Assembly (NCBI RefSeq): GCF_029784165.1
Contig: NC_073695.1
Span: forward strand, 137,792,285 to 137,856,284
Source: Wyeomyia smithii
Taxonomy: Eukaryota > Arthropoda > Insecta > Diptera > Culicidae
Direction: 5' to 3'
DNA length: 64,000 bases
Within the stretch, counting starts at the first letter, position 1. Each line of letters begins with the position of its first letter. The translations under genes and the position numbers were made by a program. This document shows, one piece after another, positions 48,001-57,842 of this stretch. The notes under the pieces are model-generated. The model made no database searches. It was not told where the DNA came from and worked only from the letters and a program-made list of their open reading frames with translations.

Positions 48001-48666
48001 AGTCTCAGTTCTATTGAGGCTCTCCGATCGATGAAAAATGCAAAGCACTCTCCGTATTTCCTGGGGGAAATACGGGAACATTTGAGTGCCTTATCCGAAA
48101 AATCTTCTCAGATTACCTTAGTGTGGGTCCCTTCTCATTGTTTCATTCCGGGCAATGAGAAAGCGGACACTTAGGCTAAGGTGGGCGCAACAAACAGTGA
48201 TATTTACGATAGACCAATTGCCTACTATGAATTTTTGCAAATCTCACGTCAGAATACGCTCGTCAGCTGGCAGAGCTCGTGGGATAAGGGAGAACTGGGA
48301 AGGTGGCTACACAGCATCATCCCCAAGGTTTCCACCAAACCTTGGTTTCGGGGGTTGGATGTAGGACGAGATTTCATTCGCGTGATGTCTCGGATTATGT
48401 CCAACCTCTACGGGTTAGACGCACACCTATTGCGTATTGGGCTCACGGACAGTAACCATTGCGTTTGTGGATTGGGGTATCATGACATCGAACACGTAGT
48501 TTGGGTGTGTGCTGAATTCCGTAACGCTAGATCCTTACTTTTGAATACACTCAGGGCCCGAAATATCCAACCCTACGTCCCAGTCCGCGATATCTTGGCC
48601 CAACGGAACACTTCATACTTGATGCTGATCTACGGCTATTTGAAAAGCATAAGGGTACCCATTTAA
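45052..48666 (+). pseudogene. I-type ORF2: endonuclease, reverse transcriptase, RNase H
   Basis: ATG at 45052 overlaps the ORF1 stop as ATGGCTAA. The endonuclease has ILQWNCRSI near 45095, SLCETWL, IFGDFNSHGVAWG near 45465 and DPHGSDHLPIQ near 45695. RT has SYRPIAMLS near 46485, FGFRHANGRNDCLALL, FLDIKGAFDSV, GLPQGSCLSPLLYNF near 46855, and an altered catalytic box LAEDSVV near 46950 (Y/LADD expected). RNase H has YNDGSLLNGSTGF near 47825, YVAELAAT and VWVPSHC. Near 48460 is CVCGLGYHDIEHVVWVC. Lesions are frame changes near 45570 and 46845, and stops at 46521-46523, 47761-47763 and 48172-48174. Confidence 0.92.
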
Positions 48667-48875
48667 CAATTCCAACAAATGGAACCGTCGAAAAAAAAAA
48701 CCATGCTAGTTTTAGTTGTAGACTTAGTTCGAGCTCGTAGTTGGCAGCGAGGGTAAAAAATTTGCCATAGCTTATAAGAGAAACAAGAAATAAGACCCAG
48801 TTGGCTCCGTTAAACATTATATATGTATAGTGCCGTGTCAAATATACATTTTGATAAAAAAAAGAGTCATAATCT

Positions 48876-49600
48876 ATGTTACATTTGTGGTTTACGAGGA
48901 AATCTCTTCCTAATATTCCATCGGTAGGAATCGGGAAATCGTTTTTTACTATGTGAAACATATGAGGTATTTTAAAGTCATTTAATTTCACATTTGTTTG
49001 AGTTGTACCCATTGTCTTTACATCTCCATGACCAATACCGACTATATTGCATTTTTGGCTAGGATAGTAAATTTGGGTTTTGTTTACTAATCCGCTCTTG
49101 ACGACTGATATATCGATCCGCAATCTACAATGAATGATAATTTCACATCCGACATATCAACCATAAGCTGGACGTAGTTGGTGGCAGACACATTTATTGT
49201 ATATGCTGCCCCAACTGTACCCCTAAAAGGTGGATATTTTCATTATTTGGCTGTGGCATATGTTGTCGGTTTGGATTCCTTGTTGAGCAACTGGTTGGTA
49301 AACCACACTATGCTGCGCAAGATACATGTTTGGATTGAATTGACCTCTGTGAGCAAATTATCCACGTCGATGATATAATCCTCTACCTTGATGGTATCCT
49401 CTGTGAGTATTATTACCTCTTACTTGGTGGTTTCCGCGAAAATGGTTATATTTTCCATTTCTTTGGAAATTATTATAATTTCTTCTGTTGGGTTGGGTTT
49501 CCCCACGATTTTGTTGTTGCCAATTACTTGCTACAAATATTTGTGCATCTGAATTATTGGATTGGTTTGCTTTTTCGTGAACGTCATTTTCGAGTACCTT
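48876..49600 (-). pseudogene. gypsy2 protease and nucleocapsid-like linker
   Basis: On the minus strand an RG-, N- and Q-rich linker (RGNHQVRGN, HRGYHQGRG; 49590-49300) leads to a retropepsin-like domain with FIVDCGS near 49115, then GIGHGDVKTMG and the flap-distal GILGRDFLVNH near 48905. DCGS replaces the usual D-S/T-G, which may reflect decay. The protein continues into pol at 43264 once the I-type element is removed (DYDSW). Confidence 0.75.
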
Positions 49601-50131
49601 TTATAATGCATCACCAATCTTGCTGAATGTTCCAGATTTCAAGATGGTTTTCGTTTCTGCGTATTTTATACCATTAATGAGGGCTTCGACACTTCTTTTT
49701 GTGGCTATAGCATGCGCCCTATCTACTGGAATTTGTTCCCTTATGTAGACAGATTTTAGCTGTGACGTGACTTTTTCAATCTCGTCACAGAAATTTTCCG
49801 TAGAATCTTTCTGTTTGAGTGTTTTTAATTTTGCGGTTAAATTATCGGATGTAATTTTCGATTCACAATGTTGCTTTAATGTATCTAAAAGACCTTCTAG
49901 GTTGATAGCATCAGTAATCACTTGGCGAGCAACACCCGCCAGTCGCGTTTTTACGAGACGTAATACCGTAAGTCGAGCCACCTCTTTTTGTGGGGCAGTG
50001 GCGTTGGCAAAATCGTTTGTCACAGTATCGTTGAATAAATTTACAGCGTCTATAAACGCGTCTAAATTCTCTGGAGCACCGTCGTACGTTTGCACGAGTG
50101 TGGTGCCCAGTCTAATGTCTACTTTAGCCAT
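49601..50131 (-). pseudogene. gypsy2 gag
   Basis: The minus-strand ATG at 50131-50129 begins MAKVDIRLGTTLVQTYDG. The following about 175 residues are a helical capsid-type gag domain with LVKTRLAGVARQVI, LKQHCESKITSDNL and DRAHAIATKRSVEALI, close in style to gag of 17.6/297-like insect errantivirus relatives. No zinc knuckle is seen. The downstream RG-rich linker may serve RNA binding. The stop after KIGDAL separates it from the linker. Confidence 0.8.
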
Positions 50132-51191
50132 AATTGAATTGATATTCTTTTTTCGGTTTGTTTTCTTTTTTAATTTAGTGTAAAAAATGTAAAGTATTGT
50201 AATAGATCTGATACTTAAGCTACTTTTCGCAAATGGTAGTTTTAGCTCTATTAATATCACTTTTACTAAAAATGTTGATTCGGAGTCTGTAAACAGCGTT
50301 TCGTGATCCACTAAGGTTTTTTGAATTTGCTGATATATTTGGAGGGCTTTAATTTTTTTTCTATTAGGAAATTTTTCCTATAAACTCTATGGGGAGCCTT
50401 TGCGAAATTGTTTGATATGGTGTTTAATGCTGCTAAGCGACATTCAACATCATATCGAACTTGCTCCAAGGAGGATTCATGTTATAATAATTTTTGGAGG
50501 GTTCATGTTATAATAATTGTTATAATAATTTTTAAAGGATTCATTTTGTAATATTTTTTTTTTAAATTAAACCTACTTGGTTCCGCTGTTGTTGTTACCA
50601 CCGCTGCTGAAAAAAAGGGCGCGCTCTATCCCGACGCACGCTCCAGGTTGCCGACGCACTCTCCAGGTTGCCGACGCACTCTCCAGTTTGCCGACTCACG
50701 CTCCAGGTTGCTTCAGAGTTTGTTGTAAATTGTTTGTTAATTTGTTTTTTCTACACTTGATTAACGTTCGGGCGATTTTTAAGTTGTTTTTTATCTACAC
50801 TTGATTAACGGATTGGTGTTGAACACTTTAACAGGAAAGCACACAACACTTTTTTCATCGGGGAGATTCCCCCGGTCTTTAGACGCACGTTTTGCGAAAA
50901 AATATCACCACGAAAAACAAAACATCTGTCGTTGTTTTTTCCGTTTGTTGGTTCGTTGGTTCGCATTTTCACGTTTTCGTCACTTTTTGCATCGGTAATC
51001 GATTTCGTTCTTAACCGTTTTAACCCACTGTATGTCACTGTATATTCGTCTACATTTTACTTATTGTGCCGTTAGGCCACAGGATTCGGTTAACGGTTGC
51101 TCGTTAAATTATGGTTTTGCTGGAGAAAGCATTGGTTTTTCACTTGTGTTACACTTTTAGTTTCACAGGTGACCGATGACACTGGTCGCCA
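50132..51191 (-). other. gypsy2 leader with primer site
   Basis: Untranslated leader between gag and the 5' LTR. The primer site on the minus strand, TGGCGACCAGTGTC (51191-51178), directly abuts the LTR. I see no coding signal. A 20-bp minisatellite lies inside. Confidence 0.7.
50631..50710 (-). repeat. 20-bp minisatellite, four units, in gypsy2 leader
   Basis: Four units of the form CCGACGCACGCTCCAGGTTG, with one to two substitutions each, are GC-rich against an AT-rich leader. Confidence 0.92.
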
Positions 51192-51591
51192 TGACGGGTT
51201 TTTTTAAGTGTCTGTGATACCTCTCTAAGTTAAACCATATCGTTACATGTTCCGAAATAGAATGAATTTATTTTCTGTATTTTGCTTACTGGTCTCCTGC
51301 TGGAGACACATGAAGCGCCGATATGTATATACGTTATGTACAACGATCACCAATCGATGATCGTTGTGCATGCGTAAAAGAGAAGGGTAGATTTATTGCA
51401 CTACCATGCTTGTACTGTTCAATAAATCAGTAACGCGACACTTCTATTTCGTCGCTCTAAATTCCAGGCATTGAACTGAAGGTTCATTGCCGGGTAGAAT
51501 CAACTTTCTCAGCATGTTTTCCACTGGTGTGGTCTGCTGGAAGTAAGAAATGGAGAGGCATGTTAATGACATGTGGAATGCACACGTCACA
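51192..51591 (-). repeat. gypsy2 5' LTR
   Basis: This 400-bp LTR is the same length as 39394-39793. The TSD AGAT follows at 51592-51595. Confidence 0.93.
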
Positions 51592-51832
51592 AGATGCCAT
51601 TCTGTGCTAATGGTTTAATATTTTGCGACACGACTCATTTTGGAGAAGCTATCGAAAAATGCTATTTTGGGAAGGTATTGATTATTACAAATATTTTCAG
51701 GGCCAAAACGGTTTGTTTTATCGATATGACGTCTTTTATAAAGTTGTAGTTAATATTTTTGTCTCTCCGAAAAAATATACACTTTGAAATGATTTTTTTT
51801 AATGGAAAAAAAGGTAAGAGAAAAATGTAAAT

Positions 51833-51997
51833 TTATCGTCAGGTTTTAGCAATTATCGCCCGGGGGACCAATGAAAACATAGAGAACCAAACCCTTACAG
51901 GAAGATAATCTGCATTATGAAATTCCATCATGCAAAAATTTAACGCTCTAGGACATCATTTACCCCCCGGGCGATAATAGGTAAAATCTGACGATAA
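51833..51997. mobile_element. Small TIR element with GC-clamped arms
   Basis: The left arm reads TTATCGTCAGGTTTTAGCAA then TTATCGCCCGGGGG. The right arm is its near-complement, CCCCCCGGGCGATAATAG then TAAAATCTGACGATAA. The arms are about 35 bp, around a 95-bp loop. It lies inside the right part of the TIR element. Confidence 0.72.
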
Positions 51998-52141
51998 TAG
52001 AGCCGATATCTATCTAAAAAGCTCATTTTTTTTAAAATCAATTTATTGATTTGGAAATCAATTTATTGATTATTGAATGCAACCAAAAAAAGGTTATAGA
52101 GTGTATATGTTTTCTCGGAAAGACAAAATTATCTATATATG

Positions 52142-52210
52142 TTGGATCATCGACATTTTTCGGTGAAAAGTACTAAAAGTACTTTTCACCGAAAAATGTC
52201 GATGATCCAA
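52142..52210. repeat. Perfect hairpin, 33-bp arms, 3-nt loop
   Basis: The arms TTGGATCATCGACATTTTTC.. (52142-52174) and their exact complement (52178-52210) enclose AAA. It sits immediately inside the right inverted arm of the TIR element. Such near-perfect palindromes are rarely stable, so it may be young. Confidence 0.95.
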
Positions 52211-52528
52211 TGGCGGCCAAATTCAAGATGGCGGCCTAGATTCTGATCACTTCAAATGAAAGCCCTATCATTCTTTTTACAGAAAAGTGCTACTTGTAGT
52301 ACTTTACATAACGAATTTTAGAGATATAGCTCAAATAGTACATCAAGAATTGCTAAAATTTCAACTTTTCTGAAAACTGTTCCGCCCCTTGGTGACCAAG
52401 GGGTCAACAAATTCGATCAAACAAAAATTTCATTATCATTTTTTCTCTATTTCTAATAACTATGTGCATTTATATCAAATTTGAAAGACCTTGTGCAACC
52501 AGTGGTCTAGTTTCAGCGAGAATTGCTC

Positions 52529-53160
52529 ATATGGGGTACGGAGAATGTACCGGTTTGGACCTCTAAGGTCGATGACCAAACGGATGTCGTTTTGCCCTTT
52601 CGGCACTACTAGCATTGACGAGCAGAAAGATGTGTCCATCGATTCTGTTACACGCTCGATGATACCCGCCGATACCTGCTCTTCGAGTCTTTTCTGGACT
52701 GAATGCTTCAGTGCAACCGGTACATTTAGAAAAATATTGCGACATGGAGGTTTTGACAAGTCGTAATGTATCTTTATGGGAAACATGTTGAATTTCGGAA
52801 AATATTTGTTGCAACCGATGAACGCGATATTTTGCCAACCGTTGCCTTCTCGACTAACCAGGTAAGTATCACTGGTACATCTAGCCCAAGAGGAAGGATA
52901 CTATGTGGATCTACTGATAGATCACTCTTATACCGGTGGAGGTTGCATATGCCATCAAAGGACGATCTGTTCCTTCATGTATGTTGTATAATCCTTTACT
53001 GTACTGGCTATCCGTCAATAACAATTCAAAGACAGACTCAGTCACTGTATTCACCTGGGCACCTGAATCGATTAAGAAGACACATCGCATTCCAGCAACT
53101 GTAGCTTCAATGATGCTTTCATCATTGCTATCATTCATCACGGCCATCCTTGAACCTGAA
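52529..53160 (-). pseudogene. gypsy1 protease and N-terminal RT
   Basis: On the minus strand: protease FLIDSGAQVNTVTES near 53080 with the catalytic DSG, then a degraded linker with several frame breaks, then RT N-terminus with HSVQKRLEEQVSAGIIERV near 52690, SMLVVPKG, and IRLVIDLRGPNRYI ending at RTPY (52533). It is continuous with AMPSLEKIL at 36620 once the TIR element is removed. 53161-53405 lies between gag and protease with no clear reading. Confidence 0.88.
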
Positions 53161-53406
53161 GACGTGCTTAGCGATTGGAGAACCTATTAAAACCAAGCAA
53201 TAATCCATTAGCCTCAGAGAACGAATATCATCAGGTTAGGTATGCTTAAAATAAGTGAACAATCAAACAAGAATGTAGCATCTTTACTCAACCAATGCAA
53301 TTTATATTTCTTGTTTCATTTCTCTAAGCAATATTCAAGAAAAAAAAAGATTTGAAAAAAACAGTAGCTTGGAACTTATTTGTTGTTGATTGCTCATTCG
53401 CGAACT

Positions 53407-54740
53407 TCATTGTGATTGAGAAGCAATATCACTTACAGGTCTCGAGACACTCGTTTCCTCAGTCGCTACCTCCGGTTTTGCACCCACAGCTGCAACTTCT
53501 AACGGTTCACTGTTTGGTTTTCGTTCATTGAAGTCTTTTCTGTCCCTCGAAACTAGGGGTAAGTTACACGCTCTCTGAAGATGACCCATGCCACTGCAGT
53601 TGTGGCAAGTCATGTTGATTGCAAAACATCTATCTTCCGAATGCTAGATACTGTTGCATCGGCTGCAATGCTCAGGTACTTGAGAATATGAACCTCTCCA
53701 AGCTATACCACTATTCATTGGCCGCTGACCTCTTCCACTACGGAATTTAAACCTCTGGTTTTGGTTTCTACCGTAAACAGTATTGGTGCGATTCACAACG
53801 TATCGTGATGACCCAACACTTCCTTTAACAAGGTTTATTGAGGCCACAGCCGTCTCTGTAACGGCTAGCTTCTTAGCAACAAACTCTTCATTGAGACGAA
53901 TTGTTTCAATTGCTCTAACTTTCACGATGAGATCTGATAGAGTATCTTGGCGACTCATCACTTTGAGTGCCGCTTTTCTCACGTCTTTGTCTTTTGAGTG
54001 CTCGGCCACGGTGTTCAGAATTTCTTCGAGTTGTTTGCTCTCTCCGTACTTACGCAATTTCGCCGCCAAACCAACTCTTCTGATGTAAGCCAAATCCGAT
54101 TCATTTGGGCCTTGCGACATGTGTGAAAGTTTCCGACGTTGAAGCAATAAGTCCGAATTGGAAGTGAAATACGCTTTGAGGCGAGCCGTCGCATTAGAAA
54201 AGGGTTTTGTAGCTTCATCTGGGGCGTCGTTCGGTAAATCAGTTCCTTTGTAAACTTCCAGAAGTTTCTGGCCTGCCTTGACTTTGAATATAATGTATTT
54301 TGTTGCTTCATCCAAAACATCCGCCAAAGTCATCGAATTCAACAACAATTCATGCCATGCCTCAAAATCAATTCTAGAGATATCATCGCCTACCACGCTA
54401 GGCTTACATTCTGGCACACAAATCGATGACACCGATATTTGATTAACCGAGGAAACAAAACGGGAAAGTTCTGCCGATGTATCACTACGGTTTATTGGTC
54501 GTTTCGTGCTGCATGGTCCAAGATCGTTTTCGAATTCCACGCTATTAATATCACCGCACTCACTTCTTAAAGATGATATGCTTGTTTGCAATGACCGTAT
54601 CGTTTCGCGTGCTCTATTTAGCTCTTCCATAAGCTTCGCGTTGTTTGCATTAGCCTCCGATAACTCTTCCAGAGCTACAGCTAATCTCGAGTTTTTCTTT
54701 CTAGAATTTACGTGAGAATATTTATTATCATTTATTTCAA
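53407..54740 (-). pseudogene. gypsy1 gag with zinc knuckles
   Basis: The minus-strand reading starts near 54740 (VEINDNKYSH), has a heptad-rich N-terminal helix (LAVALEELSEANANNAKL) that looks like a coiled coil, a capsid-type domain with FEAWHELLLNSM and AYIRRVGLAAKLRKYG, then an RG-rich stretch and zinc knuckles CSRCNS..HSEDRC and CHNCSGMGHLQRAC (53660-53560). A TAG at 53644-53646 interrupts between the knuckles. No ATG sits at a good position immediately upstream in this frame; see the intron candidate at 54741-54923. Confidence 0.87.
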
Positions 54741-54923
54741 CTGTAATAACTCTCCAAATATTATGTGAATCGATAGCTAGAAAAATCAAAATATGGCTCA
54801 CCATATTTTTTTGCCAGTTCTAACAAATTTATTTCGCAGCATAAATATACCCATTTGTACACTCTCATAGCAATCGATTCACTTTATAGCAGCCCGTTCA
54901 TTCTTATTACGGAGTATACTTAC
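54741..54923 (-). other. Candidate 5' intron of gypsy1 gag
   Basis: Just after the LTR the minus strand reads ATGGCGTCAA (54933-54924) then GTAAGTATAC, a strong 5' splice-site match. At 54750-54741 it reads GTTATTACAG, a plausible acceptor. Removing the 183 nt joins ATG GCG TCA A to TT GAA ATA AAT in the gag frame. Without splicing the ATG frame meets a stop eight codons in. Confidence 0.5.
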
Positions 54924-54932
54924 TTGACGCCA
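54921..54932 (-). promoter_or_regulatory. Probable primer binding site of gypsy1
   Basis: On the minus strand TGGCGTCAAGTA follows the 5' LTR after one base. It overlaps the candidate gag ATG. TGGCG is shared with the primer sites of element A and gypsy2. Confidence 0.55.
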
Positions 54933-54933
54933 T

Positions 54934-55472
54934 TGTCGTGCCGCTTGTTGGACTTTTTCCGTAAGCAATATGTAGTCCGTTCGCTGCTAACTTAGAACAC
55001 AGAATGCCGTAAGAGATCTCGTCGTGCGCGTTTAATGTTCTCCCGACTGATCATTCTCTCTCTCACCGTAATATCACCCCTCTATCCTCATCGCTCGTTC
55101 GTAATCATGTCGCTCTTCACCACTGCAGTCCCTGACAAATCTCTCGTGTTCGTGCTGCTATTCGATTCTCTTTTACTATGGGATTTCTCTCACTCGTTTT
55201 AGCGAAGTATAACGACGGAGCGACTTCCCGTGATTTCGGTAATCATAGCTTTTTTTTATTGAGTTTCCTTGACAATAGCGTTCTTGTCTGCGTTCGCCGT
55301 ATGCAATCTTATTGGAGTATTGCGAATAATGATATTAATGTGACCAAAGCAACGATGTTTGCGTTTGTAATACACTCTCATTAGGGCTACACAAATAATG
55401 TTTCTATCGCAACTGATTTGAAATCGATATTCAATTTCCTGCTGCACTGTTCTGCGCGTCTCATGTCCCACA
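54934..55472 (-). repeat. 5' LTR of gypsy1
   Basis: This 539-bp LTR is uninterrupted here. TSD copy ATGTC at 55473-55477. Confidence 0.93.
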
Positions 55473-55477
55473 ATGTC

Positions 55478-55698
55478 CAAATTTTGTTGATGCCAATTTT
55501 GTTCAAATCGGTTGTGTAGTTTCTGAGATAATGAAGTTTTGTGATTTTCACATTTTGATACATGACCTCGAAACTAAAAATCCGATTACAATGAAATTCA
55601 ATAGGGTCTTATAGAACAACTAGACCTTTCATTTGCAATTATTTCCATGGAAATCGGTCCAGCCATCTTTGAGAAAATCGAGTGAGATTGCGAGAGCG

Positions 55699-55729
<31 letters not shown>

Positions 55730-56723
55730 CATACATACATACATACATACATACATACATACATACATACATACATACATACATACATACATACATACAT
55801 ACACAGACACATACAGAAAATGCTCAGCTCGTCGAACTAAATCGATTGATATACGAGATTCGACCCTTTGGAGCACTTTTATATCTTTGGTTTTTTCAGT
55901 GATTGCTATACATTTCTAGGAGAAAGGCAAAAATGTTGTCAATATCTTTCAAAACCCACATTAATCCACCTAGCGGTGGGACCCAGCCTTTCTCATGCAA
56001 ACTTTTTATATGTTAAAATTGATTTACACGATTTAAGAGAAAAAATACTCCTTGAAAATTTCTGCTGGTTTCATTTTTCACTCTAAATAAGGAATAGCCA
56101 ACAGCACAACTATACCATTATTAAATTAAAATTAAAAACCTAACATTCACACACATATGAGCATACATTAAAACATACATATGCAAATATAATGAAATAA
56201 ATATGTTTCAAATACATCACGCAAATAATCCAGATGACTACTTCTGGTTACCGGAATATATCCTAAAATGGCCAAATTTTGCCTAATCCGGGTATTTCGA
56301 TGGCGAAGATGCCGACCTTCAGTTTCTGGAAACAACTAAATATGACCAAATATCATCTATCATGAGTATTGCGGAAGCGTTACACCCAGAGGCCAGAAAT
56401 CAACTTAGGACGCCATTTTAAATTTCTAGATACATAGTAGCTTCCGATTTCTGTAAAACAACCTTAAAGGGACAAACATTACCCAATGTTTTTCAGGAAC
56501 ATTATCCCGGGCTCGCAAGCCGGGAATAAACTCCATATTTTACTTTGAAACCCGATTTTGCAGCTTCCGGTTTCTGGAAAACATCCTTAAATTGTCGAAT
56601 ACAATACAATGTAGGTATATCCACTCTTTGGGTACTAGAATATCGATGTTATATATGAAGTAATAATTTAGGTATAGTTATGATATTTGACGTAATATTT
56701 GTGCTAAAGAAAAAGTGGAATGA
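55478..56723 (+). repeat. Family H copy A2, right part
   Basis: It resumes the host repeat broken at 22687 (TTGATGCCAATTTTGTTC) and matches 17652-18783 base for base over long stretches. It then reads through the point where A1 carries the 2.3-kb TIR element. Confidence 0.82.
55700..55802. repeat. (ACAT)n microsatellite, about 25 units
   Basis: A tetranucleotide tract sits between GAGAGCGTT and CACAGACACATACAG. In other family H copies the same position holds shorter AC/ACAT mixtures (17873, 57325, 57660, and 63715 on the other strand). Confidence 0.97.
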
Positions 56724-56908
56724 GTTTCAAGTCAAAATTATACTCCCCTCCTCTCACCTTTAATCCCCACTAGCTCGTAGTCGGCCGCGAGAAATATAAA
56801 AGTGCCTCCCTCTTTTTCCTGCTAACTTAGACATAATAAGAATTGTATTTGGCTCAGTAAAACATAAGATGTATCATGCCGTGTCAAATAAACTATTTAA
56901 ACCAAAAA
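56724..56908 (+). mobile_element. Truncated non-LTR 3' end in family H copy A2
   Basis: Orthologous to the insertion at 21144-21329, with the same ends and the same imperfect flanks (AAGTGGAATGA / AAGTGAAATGA). Confidence 0.8.
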
Positions 56909-57842
56909 AAGTGAAATGATAGAAATGACTTTTAATTTCAACTTCAATCCCGAGCAAAGCCGCAAACATTGAAATAGTACAATATCAAATTTAAATGATG
57001 TTGAGGCCACATATTTCGATCGTAGCTATAGTTTTAAATAGTCTGCGGGTTACGTTTCTTTCTATAACTTTCAAACCACATGTTTAAACATTATGAAATT
57101 CATTGTTTAAGGGTTTAAAAGCCCATATATATGAATTCAACTATGTTCATAGCTTTTGAGATATAAGAGCGATTTTTACATTTTGACGCAGCACCAAAAC
57201 TAAAAGTTTGATTACAATGAAATTCAATAGCAACCTAAGCGGCAAATAGACCCTTCAATTGACACCAAGATAGAAAGAATCGGTCAGACCATCTCTGAGA
57301 AAAGTGAGTGCGGAAAAAAAGGTGCACATACACACGTACACACCCACACACACATATACACCTATACATGCATACATGCAGAAAATACTCGATTCGTCGA
57401 ACTGAGTCGAGTAGTATATGACATTCGGCCATTTGGATCACTTTTCTACCTTTTAAAAAGCCAGTGATCGTTAGGAGAAAGTCGATATGTTTATTTTCCT
57501 CATGTGATTTCACATTTTTATGAACAAGAGACAAAGTTACAATCCGATTACAATGAAATTCAATAGCAACCTATGGCGCAACTAGACCTTTCATTTGCAA
57601 TTAATTTTATGAAAATCGATCCAGCCATCTCTGAGAAAAGTGAGTAAGAAGAAAAAGTTGCACACACACACACACATACATACAGAAAATGCTCAGTTCG
57701 TCGAAAGGGATCGAGTGGTATATGACATTCGGCCATTGAGACCACTTTTAAACCTTTGGGTTTTCCAGTGATTGCTATACCTTTCTAGGAGAAAGGCAAT
57801 AAGAGATACAGCAAAAGAGGACACACCACAATAGATTTAAAT
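56909..57842 (+). repeat. Family H, further degenerate units
   Basis: This includes the block matching 21330-21600 and two tandem units around 57180-57480 and 57535-57790. Each unit holds TGAAATTCAATAG, CAGACCATCTCTGAGAAAAG, an AC-rich microsatellite, AAATGCTCAGTTCGTCGAA and TTTCTAGGAGAAAGGCAA. Confidence 0.75.

Larger units (their letters stand above)
43279..48861 (+). mobile_element. Full-length I-type non-LTR retrotransposon in gypsy2
   Basis: The 14-bp direct repeat AAGAGTCATAATCT (43265-43278 and 48862-48875) flanks it. Its 5.58 kb contains a 5' untranslated region, ORF1, ORF2 and a 3' tail ending GTGCCGTGTCAAATATAC plus A-rich sequence. The EN, RT and RNase H order and the ORF1 zinc knuckles fit the I/LOA-related groups. 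It lies opposite in orientation to gypsy2. The 5' untranslated region (43279-43678) is more GC-rich than its surroundings and probably holds an internal promoter, but no single motif proves it. Confidence 0.93.
39394..51591 (-). mobile_element. gypsy2: LTR retrotransposon nested in the TIR element
   Basis: Two 400-bp LTRs (39394-39793, 51192-51591) start TGACGGG and end GTCACA. AGAT flanks both sides (39390-39393, 51592-51595). By eye the LTRs differ at about 8 of 400 positions, so the element is younger than element A. The minus-strand order is LTR, primer site, leader, gag, protease, RT, RNase H, integrase. The I-type element (43279-48861) splits the protease/pol region. Frame lesions in pol make it defective. 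Confidence 0.94.
36625..52528 (-). mobile_element. TIR element in gypsy1 RT, about 1.6 kb without its insertions
   Basis: The left arm GAGCAATTCTCGCTGAAAC and the right arm ending GTTTCAGCGAGAATTGCTC are inverted, and the inversion runs about 310 bp up to GGCCGCCATCTT. ATAT flanks both ends (36621-36624, 52529-52532). Removing the element and one ATAT restores the gypsy1 RT codons for RTPY/AMPS in frame. It carries a non-LTR insertion (36846-38933), gypsy2 (39394-51591), a small GC-rich TIR element (51833-51997) and a perfect hairpin (52142-52210). No transposase is seen. Confidence 0.9.
22688..55472 (-). mobile_element. gypsy1: 32.8-kb composite LTR retrotransposon with nested insertions
   Basis: LTRs at 22688-23660 and 54934-55472 begin TGTCGTGCCGC and end in CCACA on the plus strand. 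ATGTC flanks them exactly (22683-22687 and 55473-55477), and the family H sequence on both sides is continuous with the paralogue near 17650. The minus-strand order is 5' LTR, primer site, gag, protease, RT, RNase H, integrase, 3' LTR (Ty3 type). RT is split by a TIR element at the codons for RTPY/AMPS. The segment between integrase and the inserted material is triplicated. The element is dead. Confidence 0.93.

Noticed and set aside
36625..52528. A giant 15.9-kb autonomous TIR transposon (Maverick-like)
   Set aside because: Its size comes from LTR and non-LTR insertions with their own target duplications. Without them about 1.6 kb of non-coding DNA remains, and copies 1 and 2 of its left part confirm this.
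55598..55902. HTYI / MYVC repeat proteins
   Set aside because: They are translations of the (ACAT)n microsatellite in family H.
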